From: Antedon mediterranea
Lineage: Eukaryota > Echinodermata > Crinoidea > Comatulida > Antedonidae
Assembly (NCBI RefSeq): GCF_964355755.1
Contig: NC_092677.1
Span: 12,234,601 to 12,298,600 of the forward strand
Length of the DNA stretch: 64,000 bases
Direction of reading: 5' to 3'
The position numbers were made by a program, and so were the translations under genes. This document shows, piece by piece, positions 11,901 to 26,900 of the stretch (positions are counted from its first letter, which is position 1; the number at the start of each line of letters is the position of its first letter). The notes under the pieces were generated by a model, which saw only the letters and a program-made list of their open reading frames with translations, ran no database searches and was not told the DNA's origin.

Positions 11901-14900
11901 CAACAACTGCATACGCTGCCGTTAACGGCAGGTGCATCATAACTCGATAATTTTCTACTGGACCGTAACCAGAAAAATCTGTTTCCTTCCAAGCTTTCCA
12001 ATTTAAATTCACTTCTGATCCAACCCACTCTGCAATAGGTGCTTCATTCATTTTCGGTAAATCTGTTTGATTAAATTAAATTATGAATTTACTTTACTGT
12101 TATATTAAAGAAGGTACTTTTAAAAAAGGCTTATTTTATGCCCATTTTGTTTTACTGCTGACGAAAAATAATTGGGGTTACTATCAATGTTGTTGCAAAG
12201 GTTTATATTTTGTAATAAACAATAGAGATTTTAAACCTAGACCTATCGTTTAAATTATGGTATTTTTAGATTTTTTTTTCTACAGGTTTTTGGTCAAAGT
12301 GAGTAACTATTTGTGACATTAAAATGACATATTCAACTAAAAATTGTTAAGAGGGACACATTACATCATTAAAAACATCACCAACTCTCTAAAAAGATCT
12401 CCACAATTAAGAGTTTTTATCTATAATTAACAATCACATTAATTGTTTATCAACATAATTAAATATAAACAATGATACATACTATAGTATTCACACATAA
12501 ATTGATTATCACCATTACAGTTTACAATACTCAAGTCATATTCAAAATCAACATCCATCACAACGCATTCAGTGGTACCGTGATGAAGGCTCATTGGCTG
12601 ACCAGATGCCCAAGGCAAATCAAAGTCTGGCTTCCTACCATCTTCCCATACTAGGTCTACACCATTCACAAAGTACAACCCAATGTATACACTCTCTTGA
12701 ATATCCAAGTATCTTGCAGCTTCCAAAATGGTATTAGATTCTGTTTTCGTCTCAAACATGACGAGGTGTGACCCATTACATTTATTTGCATCCCATGAAT
12801 GAATTTTATAACAAGCATACGGATCATCTGTCAGTGTGTCATATCCATTTTTACATTCTGTAAAGAGTGGAACTGAATTAAATTAAATCAATTAAAACAA
12901 AAGGCTATAGATATAGTACTGTAACTCTCGCAAATCCAGAAATTATTGGACTACAAATATAGTAGGAAACAGTGTATGCAATAATGTTTAATGGTTTGCA
13001 TTGCGAAAAAACACTAGTAAACTTCAATTTGCAGTATACCATGTGTTTAAAAAAAAAGTATTTTTGAGTATTTTTGTTTGTCATGTCATATTGTGGGCCA
13101 AGTACCCATTAAAAAATAGTAAACATATATGTGAATGCTAGGAACCATGAAAACATGAAAATACAATTGAACAGTCTGTTTACATTTGATACCAATCATG
13201 TGTCGATTATCTGATTCAATATTGTATTTGTGAAAAGTAATAATTATATTTATTATACCTGTCAAGGTAGGACCATCTTGCTCAAAATCTTCATAATCTA
13301 AACATAAAATGGGTAAAAATAAAAATGCTTTGATTTGAGAACTGTTTACATTTTTAAAATAAACTAATTAAGCTTACTCCTCCAGTTTGTTTGTTTGTTT
13401 TTATTGATTTTCCACACAAAATGAATATGATAATTAAGTAACAATAAACATATATATATACAAGAAAGATGTGTGGCTGGTGGGCAAATAAGTTCAAAGA
13501 ACTTTAAGGCTTACCCACCAGAAAGGATACATACATTATCAAGTATGACGAGTAAGATATACATAGTAAGAATATAAAATAAGAAGTAAAAATAACAAAT
13601 TTAAAAAGTAAATAAATAAGAAAAACAGTAGTATAAGTTATTAAAATGAATCATAAGTGCTTTAAACTTTAGCATTTCCACAAGTAATAATAAGTTACGT
13701 AGTTGCTGACACAAACAGTACTTACGTATTTCACAGACAACTCCTCCAGGAGATGCATTGCATGGCACTGTAAACCATTTTCCATTTTCTATAGCCAGTG
13801 CAAAACAACGGTCATCAGATGCAAAATCAGACCCAAAATCTAATTTAATAAAGAATAATTACTATTGTTCAGAATATAAGGTAAAAAATATATTTCGAGA
13901 TAAGTTTATAGCCAATGACCAGTATTTTGTTATTTGTTTGTTAACATCTTTATCCTCATATGAGGAAATTTGGATTATACGCCCTCTATGGCAGCCACAA
14001 CAGCGACAGCACAGTGACTACCATGAACGTCAGGGGATATATGGACAAGGGTAACCCATACTCTTTAAGAAAAAGATGCACTGATTTCTTTAAAATACAC
14101 ACAAGCCAGAAATATATACAAGACAGAGAAGACCACCAGCACAATGGTCGCGAAGAGAGTTGAACCAGGGCGATTTTATTACATTATTTTCAGTGCCATT
14201 GCCTTAAATGCTTGGCCACTCCTCTCTACTATATATAAACATGAATATATAAACTAAATATAAAAAAATAAAAGCAAACATATTTGAAAAACAAATCGAC
14301 CAATCAATGTTCTCCCTCTGAACGTACATCCAGTAGACTGGTGGCACATTTCACAAGCACAATTAAAACCTTAACGGATAAACAATAAAATATGTATAAT
14401 TACTACATACTTTCAAATTCACTCCATTCATTGGTTCCAACCCATTCAAAAACATTTTCAATGTTTTTATGATGGTATCCGATTGAAATGTGTTCCACAT
14501 GTATATCTAATTTGTGGAATGATTGAATTATAAACTCATTTTCTTCTATAGAGCTTATTATTGCCATGTTTCCCGAACAATACTGTTCTGATTCATTCCA
14601 TGTTCTTGGAGTTGGATCAAAGCGATAGTAGGATTCGTTATTGAAAACCCATCCAGGTGGATCCGAGCCAGTGAAATCTGGTAAATAACAAACGAAAATA
14701 AAAAGCTAGTGTATGTAACAGAGTGCCAAAACACATGCACAGAAAAAGACTGAATGATGAATATGTACAAAACAAAACTTACCGACACAACCAAGAACCT
14801 CAAACCGCATGCTAATGTGAACATTCCACCCTAATGGTTGAATGCGGATGAACTGTGCATATATAGGAACATCAAACAGATTGGTTACAAGACTACTTAT

Positions 14901-17900
14901 ATCAACATTTCCTGTAAAAACCTAATACATATCATAAGAATTATTAGCATGAAAACTCAACTGTGTAGACAAACATTTTAAAGGTAAAATTTGTTCATAT
15001 TGATACTGATATTCTCTTTTTTTTATTGTCCATAATAAAAAAAAGGAGAAAATCCCCAGACGTTTTTTTAATAGCTCCTTGACCCTGTCAAAGGTCACTG
15101 ACCAAACGGCTTGATTCCATCATTCAGTCTAATGACATGACTTGAATAGGTCGTGAAAGGGTAGTTGTTGTATTAACAAAAAACTCTAGTTGAATATATT
15201 TATCCTTCTAAACTTAATACTACCTGGATGAATGACAATATCCATACCCGTATTCAAATTAATCTAAATTTAAAAAGTTTGATATGCACAAATATGGTAG
15301 TGATATGTCTATATATGTGTACATCACATTTTTGTTGTCACTTAAAGTTTGATAGTGTAAAAAGAGCTTAAAAAATAGAAAAACTTACTTTAACATTATC
15401 ACTTTCATCAAGTATTTCTATGAATGTACTTCCATCAAAACTGTAAAGAATGCTGAAGAATGTAACCCACTGAGAGAAAGTAGGACGGCCTTGGGTTATC
15501 ACCCCAGTCACTTTCGTTAAAGAACCAAGATCAACTTGTAGCCATTGGTTATTGTCCAACACACCACTACTCCACGCTCCACTACCACTTACTGAGTTCA
15601 GTCTACCATACTTAGCAGAATATTGACCACTAAATTCACTTGATGCCATTAACTGCTCATCTAGTATAGTTCCATCTTCAATTCCAAGACGATGGACACA
15701 GGGATTTTCTGATAATGTTATACATTAATATTGTTTTTGTTAAAGATATTGCATAATTTACTTTCAGAAATGTAAACTTAAAGAAAGAAATAAAGAACAG
15801 ATATCTACTAAATGCCAAATTGACGTTTTTGTCACCTGAATCTTACTGGATTGCAAGTCTATATCGCAACTATATAAGATGTTCATTTAACAAATTACCT
15901 TCCTGGCAGATTGGGCATCCTAAACTGGGATCTTCACAAGAGATGTTTACTAGGGAGAAATCGGCTTCAATATCTACATAAACACAATCTTTGTCCACCG
16001 ATGCATAGTTGAAATGCCAATCTATAAATAACATACAATAAAACTCTGTTTACACTACCAAATTTAATGTGACAAAAAAGTGTAATGTTTCCAAATATGG
16101 TAGTGATATGGCCAAATATGGTAGTGATATGACATCACCATGTCCATATATGGGCACATAACAGTTTTTTGTCACATAAAGTTTGTTTAGTATAGAGAGA
16201 GCTTACGAAAAGTAAATACTTTGAAAGAACATACAAAGGGATTGGCTATAGTTTCCCTTTGTTTGTTCCACTGTAAAGTGTCCTCATAATAGGGGTGCCC
16301 CTTAATAGGGGTGCGCCTGTATCTTTCCTACCTGGTAAATCAGATGGTTCGATTAGAGGGATTGTATATTCATATCCAATCCAAAATAAAGCGTCCTCAT
16401 CGTCTTTTTTCATACCAACAAATAACCGATTGGCCTCTTCCATTTTCTGGGCTTGTAGCATGTGTAGTACAAAGTTTTTAATGTTGGCGGATGTGATATG
16501 AGCTAAATGGGATTGTCTTGCCTTACAGTATTCATCTGCCTCATTCCAAGACATCCTTTCATTATTAATGTGAAAACAATGATTCTCAAAACTCATCCAA
16601 CCAAGTGAGCATTGACCTAGAAGAGAAAAATATCTACATCTTGTGATGTGCCCAAATATGGTAGCGATATGTACAAATATGATATGATAGTGATATGACA
16701 TCACAGTGTCCATATATGGGTACATCACATTGTTTTTCAAACTAGTTTGATAGTATTGACAGAGTTTTAGAGAAAATCTTTTGGGAAAAACATTATGCCG
16801 GAAAACCAATATCATGCAACCGTATATTTTATCAAATTCTACTTGTATTATCTAATAGAGTTTCAATTTACCAAACACTGGGATCGAGAGAATTGGACTT
16901 GGTTTGCCAACAACAAGAAAACCATCAACTCGTCTAGTAACTTTAACCATGATTGAATATTCTGACTTCTCCTGTAAACCTTTGATTTCCCATGTATTAC
17001 CACTGGTGACACCAACCAACGCTGGAGCTGCATCACTATTTGGATGCAAAGAATTCCAGAGGTATATGTTATAATTGACAATCGGTCCAACACCAAAGTC
17101 ATGTCCATATGTCCAGTCTCTCCATTCAATGATGACACGGTCTGGATAACGATTCACAATCCAGGGTGTATCAAATATGGCTGGCAAAGCTATAAAAAGT
17201 TGTTTTTTTTTCAAATAATAAAGAATACACATTGTAAGGTACTGTATATTTAAAGCATATGTGTACTGTATTTCCATAACCAGCACAAGGGAAATTTTAC
17301 ATCAGGTTCGTTCAGAATTTTTTTTTTCTTTTTTTTTTTCTTCATCCAACAGAAACCAAAACAGAATGAATAGACTATCAGGATTATAAAGTAAGTCTGA
17401 CTTCAGGTTTCAGTCATGAGTTTTCAACCCTGGCACTAGGTCAGGATTAAACCTGTGATTGTCAACAAGCTCCATCTACAATGTTAATGCAAATTGGAGC
17501 AAGAGAACCAATTAAAAAACATGTCAGACTTAGGGAGTGGAGTTGTGCGTTAAAACCCTGACACTAGGTCAGGATTAAGTCCTGGTATTAGAAGGCAAGC
17601 ATGTTACAGCTCCTCTACATTTTCTACAACGTCATTTCAGGCAGTATTTAACAACCAAAACAACCTGCTTCACATACCCAATTGACAGTCTTGTCCTCCC
17701 CAGCCCATCTCACATCCAGTTTGACAGTTCCCACTAGCCTTGTTGCAGTTGTCCTGGTCGAAGCAATGGCATTTTTTGTTACATTGATCACCAAAATAAC
17801 CAGCAGGACAAACCATTTCAGATTCATACTCTGAGGTAAATTTAAACACAAATCCAATTAAATAACCTAACCTGCCAAATTGGTATGATAAAAGGAGAAT

Positions 17901-20900
17901 GTTTTCAAAAGGTGATACATAGTCCCTCATTTCCCGCATTTCTTTCTAGGATATCACTATTATAGGTACTGTCCATGGAATAATCTAAATACTGTACTTA
18001 TAAGCTTGGTTCCCACTATTGACGCAACGTAACGCAATATATGCAATACAAGAAAATGCCCTTCCAATAATTGTATTTGTCCCTGTCTGCGTGAAATCAA
18101 ACCTGCGATGTTTGCAGCACTGTTGCATCATCGGTTCCCACTTGTGATTACGCAATACAGCACTTTGTTGCATCGCTAGTGGGAACCACATTTTAAGCAT
18201 TGAAACCCTGAAAAACTATTAAAGCATTCAAAGGGACATCCAGTGATGCTATCACAGAATGATCAACATTTATTTTTAGGATGTCACTAAACAGATATTG
18301 TATGTACTGTCAAGAATAATCTTTTTCTGTAAATACCTAAGCATGAACGCCCTGTAAAACCATCATGGCATTCTGCTTCAGGGGTGCATCCTATGTCAAT
18401 GTGACAGAACAATGACGGACAGTGACACTTCTGTAAACAGTTGGCTCCATAATATGGGTACTCGCATTCTGTTAAATAAAGTATACAGTGTATTGATTAT
18501 TTCATTACATTATTGTATACGTCATCAAATTAGAGATGTACCATTTTATATATACAGTATATTTTATTTTCATTTCATAGTAACATTTATATGAAAGTGT
18601 AAAAAAGTGTTACTATGTGAAATTAATTTACATCTATGGCATCCCATTTGTCATAACTTAGATCCAAAATGGCGTCTAAATTTCACGGCTTTGGGAGAGG
18701 GTGTATGCTGGGGTTGGGGGTATCAGAGCCTCACAATGACCAGACTTGTACGATTTTAAACTACATTTAAACTACCCTGGAAGGAAGGTGACTGCTAACT
18801 ACATATGTAATATGTTATACCTTTATAGCATCTGTAACCTGACAATCCTGCTGCACAAGTGTTTCCAACTGGAGATGTGTAACTAAACAGTACACCTCTA
18901 CATGCTTCAGATGAACATGAATATTTGTAACAATCCTCAAGTTTAGAACAATCAGTTAATCCTGAAATTTAAATTACAAATTATTAATAAACATATAGAA
19001 AAGTTGTGATGTGCTATGTTGCTTAAGACCATCATTATTCATGTGGTAATATGCTCGGAATTCGCCCGCGTAGGAATTTGCCTGTGTGCCGATGTGGACA
19101 TTAGCACCATATAATAGATAGGAAGCACAATTTCTGGATTTAAAGTAGAAGACTGAATGGGAAACAATAATAATAATAATAAACAGACACTGAAAACCAG
19201 AATAATATGCCATTTCAGTCCATTGAATAGTTGGATTGTCATTAGGACACAATCAATCCATGCATTATAGTATGGTTTTAAGTGCAAAGGAACTGAATAA
19301 CAGAATTGCATAATCCTTTAGGGCACACATTTTTTAAAACAGTGCAGTTAAATGTTAAATGTATTATTCTGGTCCTCAAGTTTAACTGGAAAATGAGGAA
19401 ATTCGGATGACTAGTGTGTCAAAAACCTGAAATGAAATGTAGGCAATATTTAGAAAGTAAGAGAATGACTATAAAATAACTTGGAATGGTTATTTTGAAC
19501 CCACAGCTTGGTATAATACCAGAAGACCACTGAGCTAGCATTTGATGGCTGGAGTTGAGATTCAAGTCCAATTATATTCACATACAGTATCATGCCATGA
19601 TTGATAGTAACTTACCTTCTTCGCAGAATGTACCACTAAATCCTGGTGGACAGACACAGGTGCAAGATCTGGCATGACAACGTCCTCCATTGTAACAAAC
19701 TGGACAATTAAGAGCACAGGACGGGATACCACAATAAGAAGTCGGACATTCTGTAAAGAAAGGAATAATTTTAAAACATAACCTTGTGAGTGGTTGGCCG
19801 AGTGGTTAAGACAGTAGAATTGTAATTACGTAGCCATATTATCGGTAAGGTTTCGAAGCTCAGTCACTCGGGTGTCTAGAAAACTCAGATCTAGAAAACT
19901 CAGATCTCAGATATATCTGAGTTTTCTAGATCTAGAAAACTCAGATCCCAGTCACTCCATGGTTCTGGTGGTAGAACGAGTCTTCCCAGATAAAGACTAT
20001 AAACCGCAACATGCTTGTGTTCACTTTAAAGAACCTAGTACATCTTTTGAGACGAGTACCCCTGTGTACCAGTTCACACATAGCCACTGTCACACTCCAC
20101 TTATTGTATCATCTCCCAGTGTGTCATCTAATATAAAGAACAAATAATAAGCGAATCTTTGGTCGCATACCTGTGACATATAAGTACATAAATGTATGTT
20201 TTCCTAAATGTCGTTGACCTTGATAATAACACTCGTACACACCCTCATCTTCAAGTCGAGCATTTAAAATGGTCAATGTTTTGGTATCATGCATTCCTTC
20301 ACCGTACACAAACGCGTTGTTATGTCGCCAACGAAGATTTGTAGCAGAGGGTGCATTTACAGTCAGTGTAACAGTTTCTCCAAGACCAACGGTTACAGAT
20401 CTCTGAGATGGCTCAATGTTTATTTCAGCTAATTAGAATGAAAAGTTATTAACAATTAAATAAACGATACCAGACTCTCTATAAATGCCATGGTGGAAAT
20501 TGAATATGTACCGAAATTTCAGAAATTAAGACGGAAATATGTTAAACCCTAAATCTCTGTCTGCACTATCAAACTTGTTTGACAAATAAGTATTATGTGC
20601 CCAAATATGGTAGTGATATGCTTAAATATGGTATTGATATGACATCATCACATTTTGTTGTCACATAAAGTTTGATAGTGTAGACAGAGGCTTAAGGCTT
20701 GGTTCCCACTTGGACATTTGAATGATCAATCGTATCATGTCAAATTACTGTACTTCTAAGCGTTGCGACCAAGTGGGGACCAAAGCTTCTACCTCTACAT
20801 AATGCATGTCAACCAGCTATTATCAAAATTGTTTCCATTCCTTTTAATAATTCAATTCAATTCAATAAACTTTATTGTCAATCTCATGAATGGCTTGAAA

Positions 20901-23900
20901 CTTTGGCTGAAAGTACACACATTAAAATTGTCTAAAAACATTGTTGCACAAACAGTAAAAAAGAATATAATCACATAAAACAGAGAACAAGATGTTATAT
21001 AAAATAAGTTAAAAGAGGACACAAAAAGTACAAATCGAGTTAAAAATACAGCTAAGATACTTATTATACAGTACATCATTTTACTTACAACCTTCTTTCA
21101 GTATTACAATATGATTTTGCATCTGTCCGCTGCCAACTTCCACACGGCCGTAATATTCTCCAATCCGCAAGGAAATATTGTCAGTATCCAAGTACATCTT
21201 TTTGTGGTTCTCATCAATCATGGTTATTTTTATTGCATCAGGAAGGTCCGAGTTCTCACCAGTTGTAGCTGATGGCAGTATCTCAGCTCCTTCTGTACTG
21301 TATGTTGACAAAGACAGTGAAGATCCAATGTACATTTCTGATGTAGTATAATTTCTAACTAACCGTATATCTAAATGATTTGATGATGAAGCCAAAGGTT
21401 TTTCTGTATATACAACAAAATCAATAGGATGATCTGGAAAAGGAAATAGATGTTGTCAATTAATACAAACTATACAATCCCAAGTGTCTACTCTGTCTAC
21501 ACTTTCAAACTTTATATGACAAAAAAAATGTGCTATGCCCATATATGGACATGATGTTGTCATATCGATTTGGCCATATAACTAATATATTTGGCCACAT
21601 CACACTTGTTTTCTAGTTTGACAGTGTAGACAGAGTTTAATTGTTTGATGGTCTCTTTGCAGGGGTATGGCACACTGGCAAGGAATTGAACATACTGTAC
21701 TCACTTATTCTTGTTCTGTATTGAATATCTAGTCTAGTCTAATCTAGTTTTCCTGTTGTTAATTGTCTTATCAACAGACAGTGACCTGGAAAATTAGCAT
21801 TGCTCTTATGGCCACCCTCACTAACACTAACAATTGTTATAATAATGAACTGACAGAAGGCACAGTCTGTACCACCGTCTTGCGAAGAAGGAACCTGCAT
21901 GCTGTGTATTACCCCTTTCACACCAAAAGCAAAACTGTTTTGGTGTGAAAGGTACCAACATCAAACTCTGGAGTTTTAGGTCACAAGGTCATCCTCACAC
22001 AATCACTCATTGCTTTAGTTTTATTTCAAAATACTTTATATTTGTACAAAATATATAGCGAGTTAAAAAAATAATAAGTAGTATCAATAAAAAACTAGAT
22101 TTAATTCGTCACTATGACGAATTATAGGTTATATGCAATGATTTAAATAAAGATAATTGATTGATTTAAGATATTTTGATTGATTGATTTTCTCAGAATC
22201 TTTAGTTATTTATAATATATGATAGGATCTTGCTAACGCAAATACAATAGTATCATAATCCGATCAAATCAAAGATCCTTCTGCGTATATAATGTCATAA
22301 ACCACATTTGTGTATTTAAATAAATTTCATTATAAATCATCTGTATAATCTATACACTAAGAAATACAATTGAAAAAACAATACGGATAATAAAAAAAAA
22401 TCTTATTTCGTTTCGTTTCCCAAGGTGAGACTCGAACTCGGTACCTTGAATGCTATAGACACGAGCAAAGACCATCGAGCCATACACAACTGACTAAAAA
22501 TTATGGAAATATTCCTCCATGTATTTACTATGCAGTAACCACATTGGTGCAGATAGATTATTACATACCGCAATGAATTATAATGTTTTACTATGATGAC
22601 ATCTTTAAAGATTTTTAAAAATGATGCACTGTCAAACTATATACTTTTAACTTTAATATATGAACTTCTTAAGGAAGAAAGTTAATGTTAAGGTTGTTAT
22701 TTCGGCCTAAGAAAATGTTATAATTTGTTTGATTGTCGAAATTAATTTTTGTAAATTTAATATGCCATTACCGGTAATGATGACTTAATCAACTTTTGTT
22801 CTCTTAATTTCATAATAAATCATACATATGATACATACACTTCAAGAAAATGAAATAAAAAATCGGTGTTCCCGAGCATTCTAACAATATATATTAATTT
22901 TAAAATTTAGCATATTTTCACCATTTTGTTAACTTACACGTGCGTAGCCTGTCACTTTTGACGTGCTCGTATAACGCTGTTTCGTGTTGAAAAGTTAATA
23001 CAATATGATGATATTGTTAAAGAAAGGTTATACAACAGTAATCGGAGAAAAACAATTCGCAACAACGTTTGACGCGCGTGCAAAAATCTGCGCACTTATG
23101 GCAATTTTTTAAACGCTTAAAATTGCCTGAAACGTACTCTAATTTCATCGAAAATAAATTCTGACAATTTAGAACATTTTAAGCGCGCGTACGCATGCGT
23201 TATATGCGCTACGCACGTAATTGTATTGCCATATGATGAAATATAACCTGAAATTTATGAGTACCAAATTTTGTTTAAAAGTGATTCATGCTTGTGAAGA
23301 TATGATTACAAACGTGATTTCGTTAAATCGCGCGTAGACCGCGTAATGTTTGATTGCGCACTGTGAAAACATAACCACATCGATTCCTGGCCATAAGGAA
23401 TATACTCTGAAAAATTGACTTAGTTAGATGAATCTGATATCAAGATAATTGACGGACAAATAGTGCTAAGGAAAGAATAAATAAACTAGATTTAATTCGT
23501 CACTATGACGAATTATAGGTTATATGCATTGATTTAAATCAAGATAATTGATTTTTAAAAGATATATTGATTGATTGATTTTCTCAGAATCTTTAATTAT
23601 TTATAATATATGATAGGACCTTGCTAACGCGAACACCATAGCCGGTATCACAATCCGATCAAAGATCCATATGCGTATAATGTCATAAACCACATTTGTT
23701 GTTACATAATAATAAAGACATAAGTTAATTTTTATCTAGATTTCATTATAAATCATGTGTATAATCTATACACTAAGAAATAAATTTGAACAAACAATAC
23801 GGATAATAAAAAAAAAATCTTATTTCGTTTCCCAAGGTGAGACTCGATCTCGGTACCTTGAATGCCATAGACACGAGCACAGACCACCGAGCCGTACACA

Positions 23901-26900
23901 ACTGACTAAAAGTTGTAGAAAAATTCCTCCGTGTATTTACTATGCAGTAACCACTTTGATGCAAATAGATTATTACATACCAAAATGAATTATAATTTTT
24001 TACTATGATGACATCTTTAAAATGTATACAAATGATGCACTGTCAAACTACATACTTTTAACTTTAATATATGAATTTTTGAAGGAAGAAAGTTAATGTT
24101 AAGTTTGTTATTTTGGCATAAGAAAATGTCATAATTTGTTTGATTGTCGAAATTATTTTTTTTAAATTTAATATGCAATTAATGATGACTTAATCAACTT
24201 TTGTTCTCTTTATTTGATAATAAATCATACATATGATACATACACTTCAAGAAAATGAAATAAAAAATAGGTGTTCCCCTGCATTCTGACGATATATATT
24301 AATTTTAAAATTTAGCATATTTTAACTTATACGTGCGTAGCCAGTCACTTTTGACGTGCTCGTATAACGCAATTTCGAGTTAAAACCTGAATCAAATATG
24401 ATGATATTATTAAAGAAAGATTGTAAAACAGAAATCGGGCAAAAAGAGTGCGCATTAACGTTTAACGCACAGTGCGCGTGCAAAAATCTGCGCACTCATG
24501 GCATTTTTTTAAACGCTTAAAATTGCCTGAAACGTACTCTAATTTCATCGAAAATAAATTTTGACAATTTTGAACATTTTAAGCGCGCGTACGCAAGCGT
24601 TATATGCGCTACGCACGTAATTTCATTGCCATATGATGAAATATGACCTGAAATTTATGAGTACTAAATTTTGTTTAATTGTGATTCATGCTTGTGAAGA
24701 TATGATTACAAACGTGATTTCGTAAAATCGCGCGTAGACCGCGTAATTTTTGATTACGCATCGTGAAAATATAACCACATCGATTCCTGGCCATGAGGAA
24801 TATACTCTGAAAACTTGACTTAGCTAGATTAAACTGATGCCAAGATAATGCACGGACAAAATAGTGCTAAGGAAAGAATAAATAAATAAATAAATAAATA
24901 AAGATTTTGACAGAATCAAGAGGTTATATGCATATCACGCATATAACCTAATAAAGAAATAAATAAAGATTCTGACAGAATCAAGAGGTTATATGCATGA
25001 ATGCATATAACCTAATTACAAGACTTCTGAGACTTTTGTAAATAATTATTAAATTAAAAATATTGTCAATTAAAACTATTCTAATGATCGGCGCTAAGTA
25101 AACAAACAAAATAGAGGGCGACATTTACAATTTTACTTTATAAACCCTGGTGTTGCTAGGTTGGTGTGAAAGGGGTATCTCCGGAGTTTCTCGACGTTTT
25201 GAATGATCATAAACCCTGGGGTGTCTCCAGGGATCAGTCCAAAGTTTTGGTGTGAAAGGCCGGGTATATGAAGAGAGGGATATGATACTATAAGGAATGA
25301 CAGGTTTTTGCCATGTCCCTATGTATAGATGCTTTACTGTCAAACCAAACCAAATACATTGATCTAGAGTGTTATTATGGAAACTCACCGTATATTTCTG
25401 AAGTTGAATGCAACGTTTCAGTGACAATGCTGCCTGTAATAAAATATTTATTTATTTACAAATGACTATAAAATGCTTCTTTGAAAACCTAGATGACCTA
25501 TACTATGAAACTTTACAAATAATTTTTGTTGTGAATCAACATCAGAACCCAAAACGATACTGATATCTTGATTTGTGCACACACTGTTTCAATCGTTTAA
25601 TAATAATACAGATTTCTAGAGCGCACTTCACCACCAAAGGTGCTCAAGGCACTTGTTTTATTTATGTATCAATCTGTTGTATTGATTCATAACAAAATTT
25701 CCTTTACAAAGTCTATGCAGTACAATTATTAGTAAACTTTGCATTGAATGGAAAAGATATTTCAACCCATGAAAATATTATCCTCATTCAACTAATAACT
25801 TGGCAGTGGTGGATCTATATTTTGAAATACAGCGGGGCATAAAAACTGCGGAACTCAACAACCTAAAGTTCTATTTTGGCATAAGAATTTTCAAAATGTA
25901 AGGGACCCACCTATATATGCCTATGCTTTTGTTTATTGACATACCTCTTTCACAAATAACGTTCAGCTCTTCCTCAGCATTTGTAATTTCCCAAGAAAAT
26001 GGGTAGTTAAATTTTACAGCATTACAATTTTCAGTACACTCGTTTTCTTCGGGGGTACCAATTAACTTATTCAGAGAGTCTATGAAGAAAAATATTGCTG
26101 AATTAATCATATAATGACAATATTGACAATGATATGATTGATGTTTTATTTTATTTTGATACATCATCACCATCATGTCCATGGTATCAGAGATAAAAAC
26201 CAGAAACAGGACTTACATGCTGATAGAGGAGTGTCAAATCAAATCAAAAATACTTTATTCATCATCATTAAAACATAAAGACAAATTAGAAAAAGGTCAA
26301 TAAATAATAATAAAGAGATGAAAATGATCTTGATGAAATTGTACCATAAAATTTAAGCAAAAATAAAAATAGTCAAATCATACTAATAAAAATATTGTCC
26401 TCAAAAGTGTCAGACTATTCTACCTTTTACATCAATCCATTTATGATATTTAGCTGCCATTTCAAAGAACCCATCAACATTAATTTGATTGTACCCAAGC
26501 CATGCGCTAAGTTGTATAAAATTCAGTTCTTCTTCAGAATCAAGGACCAATAGACTAGAATCAAGCTCCTCACAGATGTTGTTGCCACTTATGTAATTAT
26601 GCTTCAAACTTGTAAAATGATAACACGAGTCACCCAGGTACATGAAATTTTCTGGGCAAGCATCTGCGGAATATAAAAGTATTTAATTGATTGTGAAATT
26701 TGAAACGAATTGCGTGTAATACATTTTTAAATATGTAAATTGAATTTTTTCGTGATTGCGGTGACTTTTTTCTTGGAATTAACTCTGATTATGATATCAA
26801 AACCTTGTACATGTTTTGTCCAAAAACACAACATTCTCTACTTTCTGATTGGCTGTTGCTATAAAAATGTTGCCATTATTTGCACATATTGGGCACAAAA

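Noticed and set aside
19786-19869. Functional tRNA gene
   Set aside because: A and B boxes are present but the arms do not fold properly and the sequence continues into a repeated SINE core.
23755-23988. 77-codon frame conserved at 23755 and 29035
   Set aside because: The two frames are the same segment of family-H repeat copies b and c; conservation reflects repeat identity, and the stretch overlaps a tRNA-like patch.
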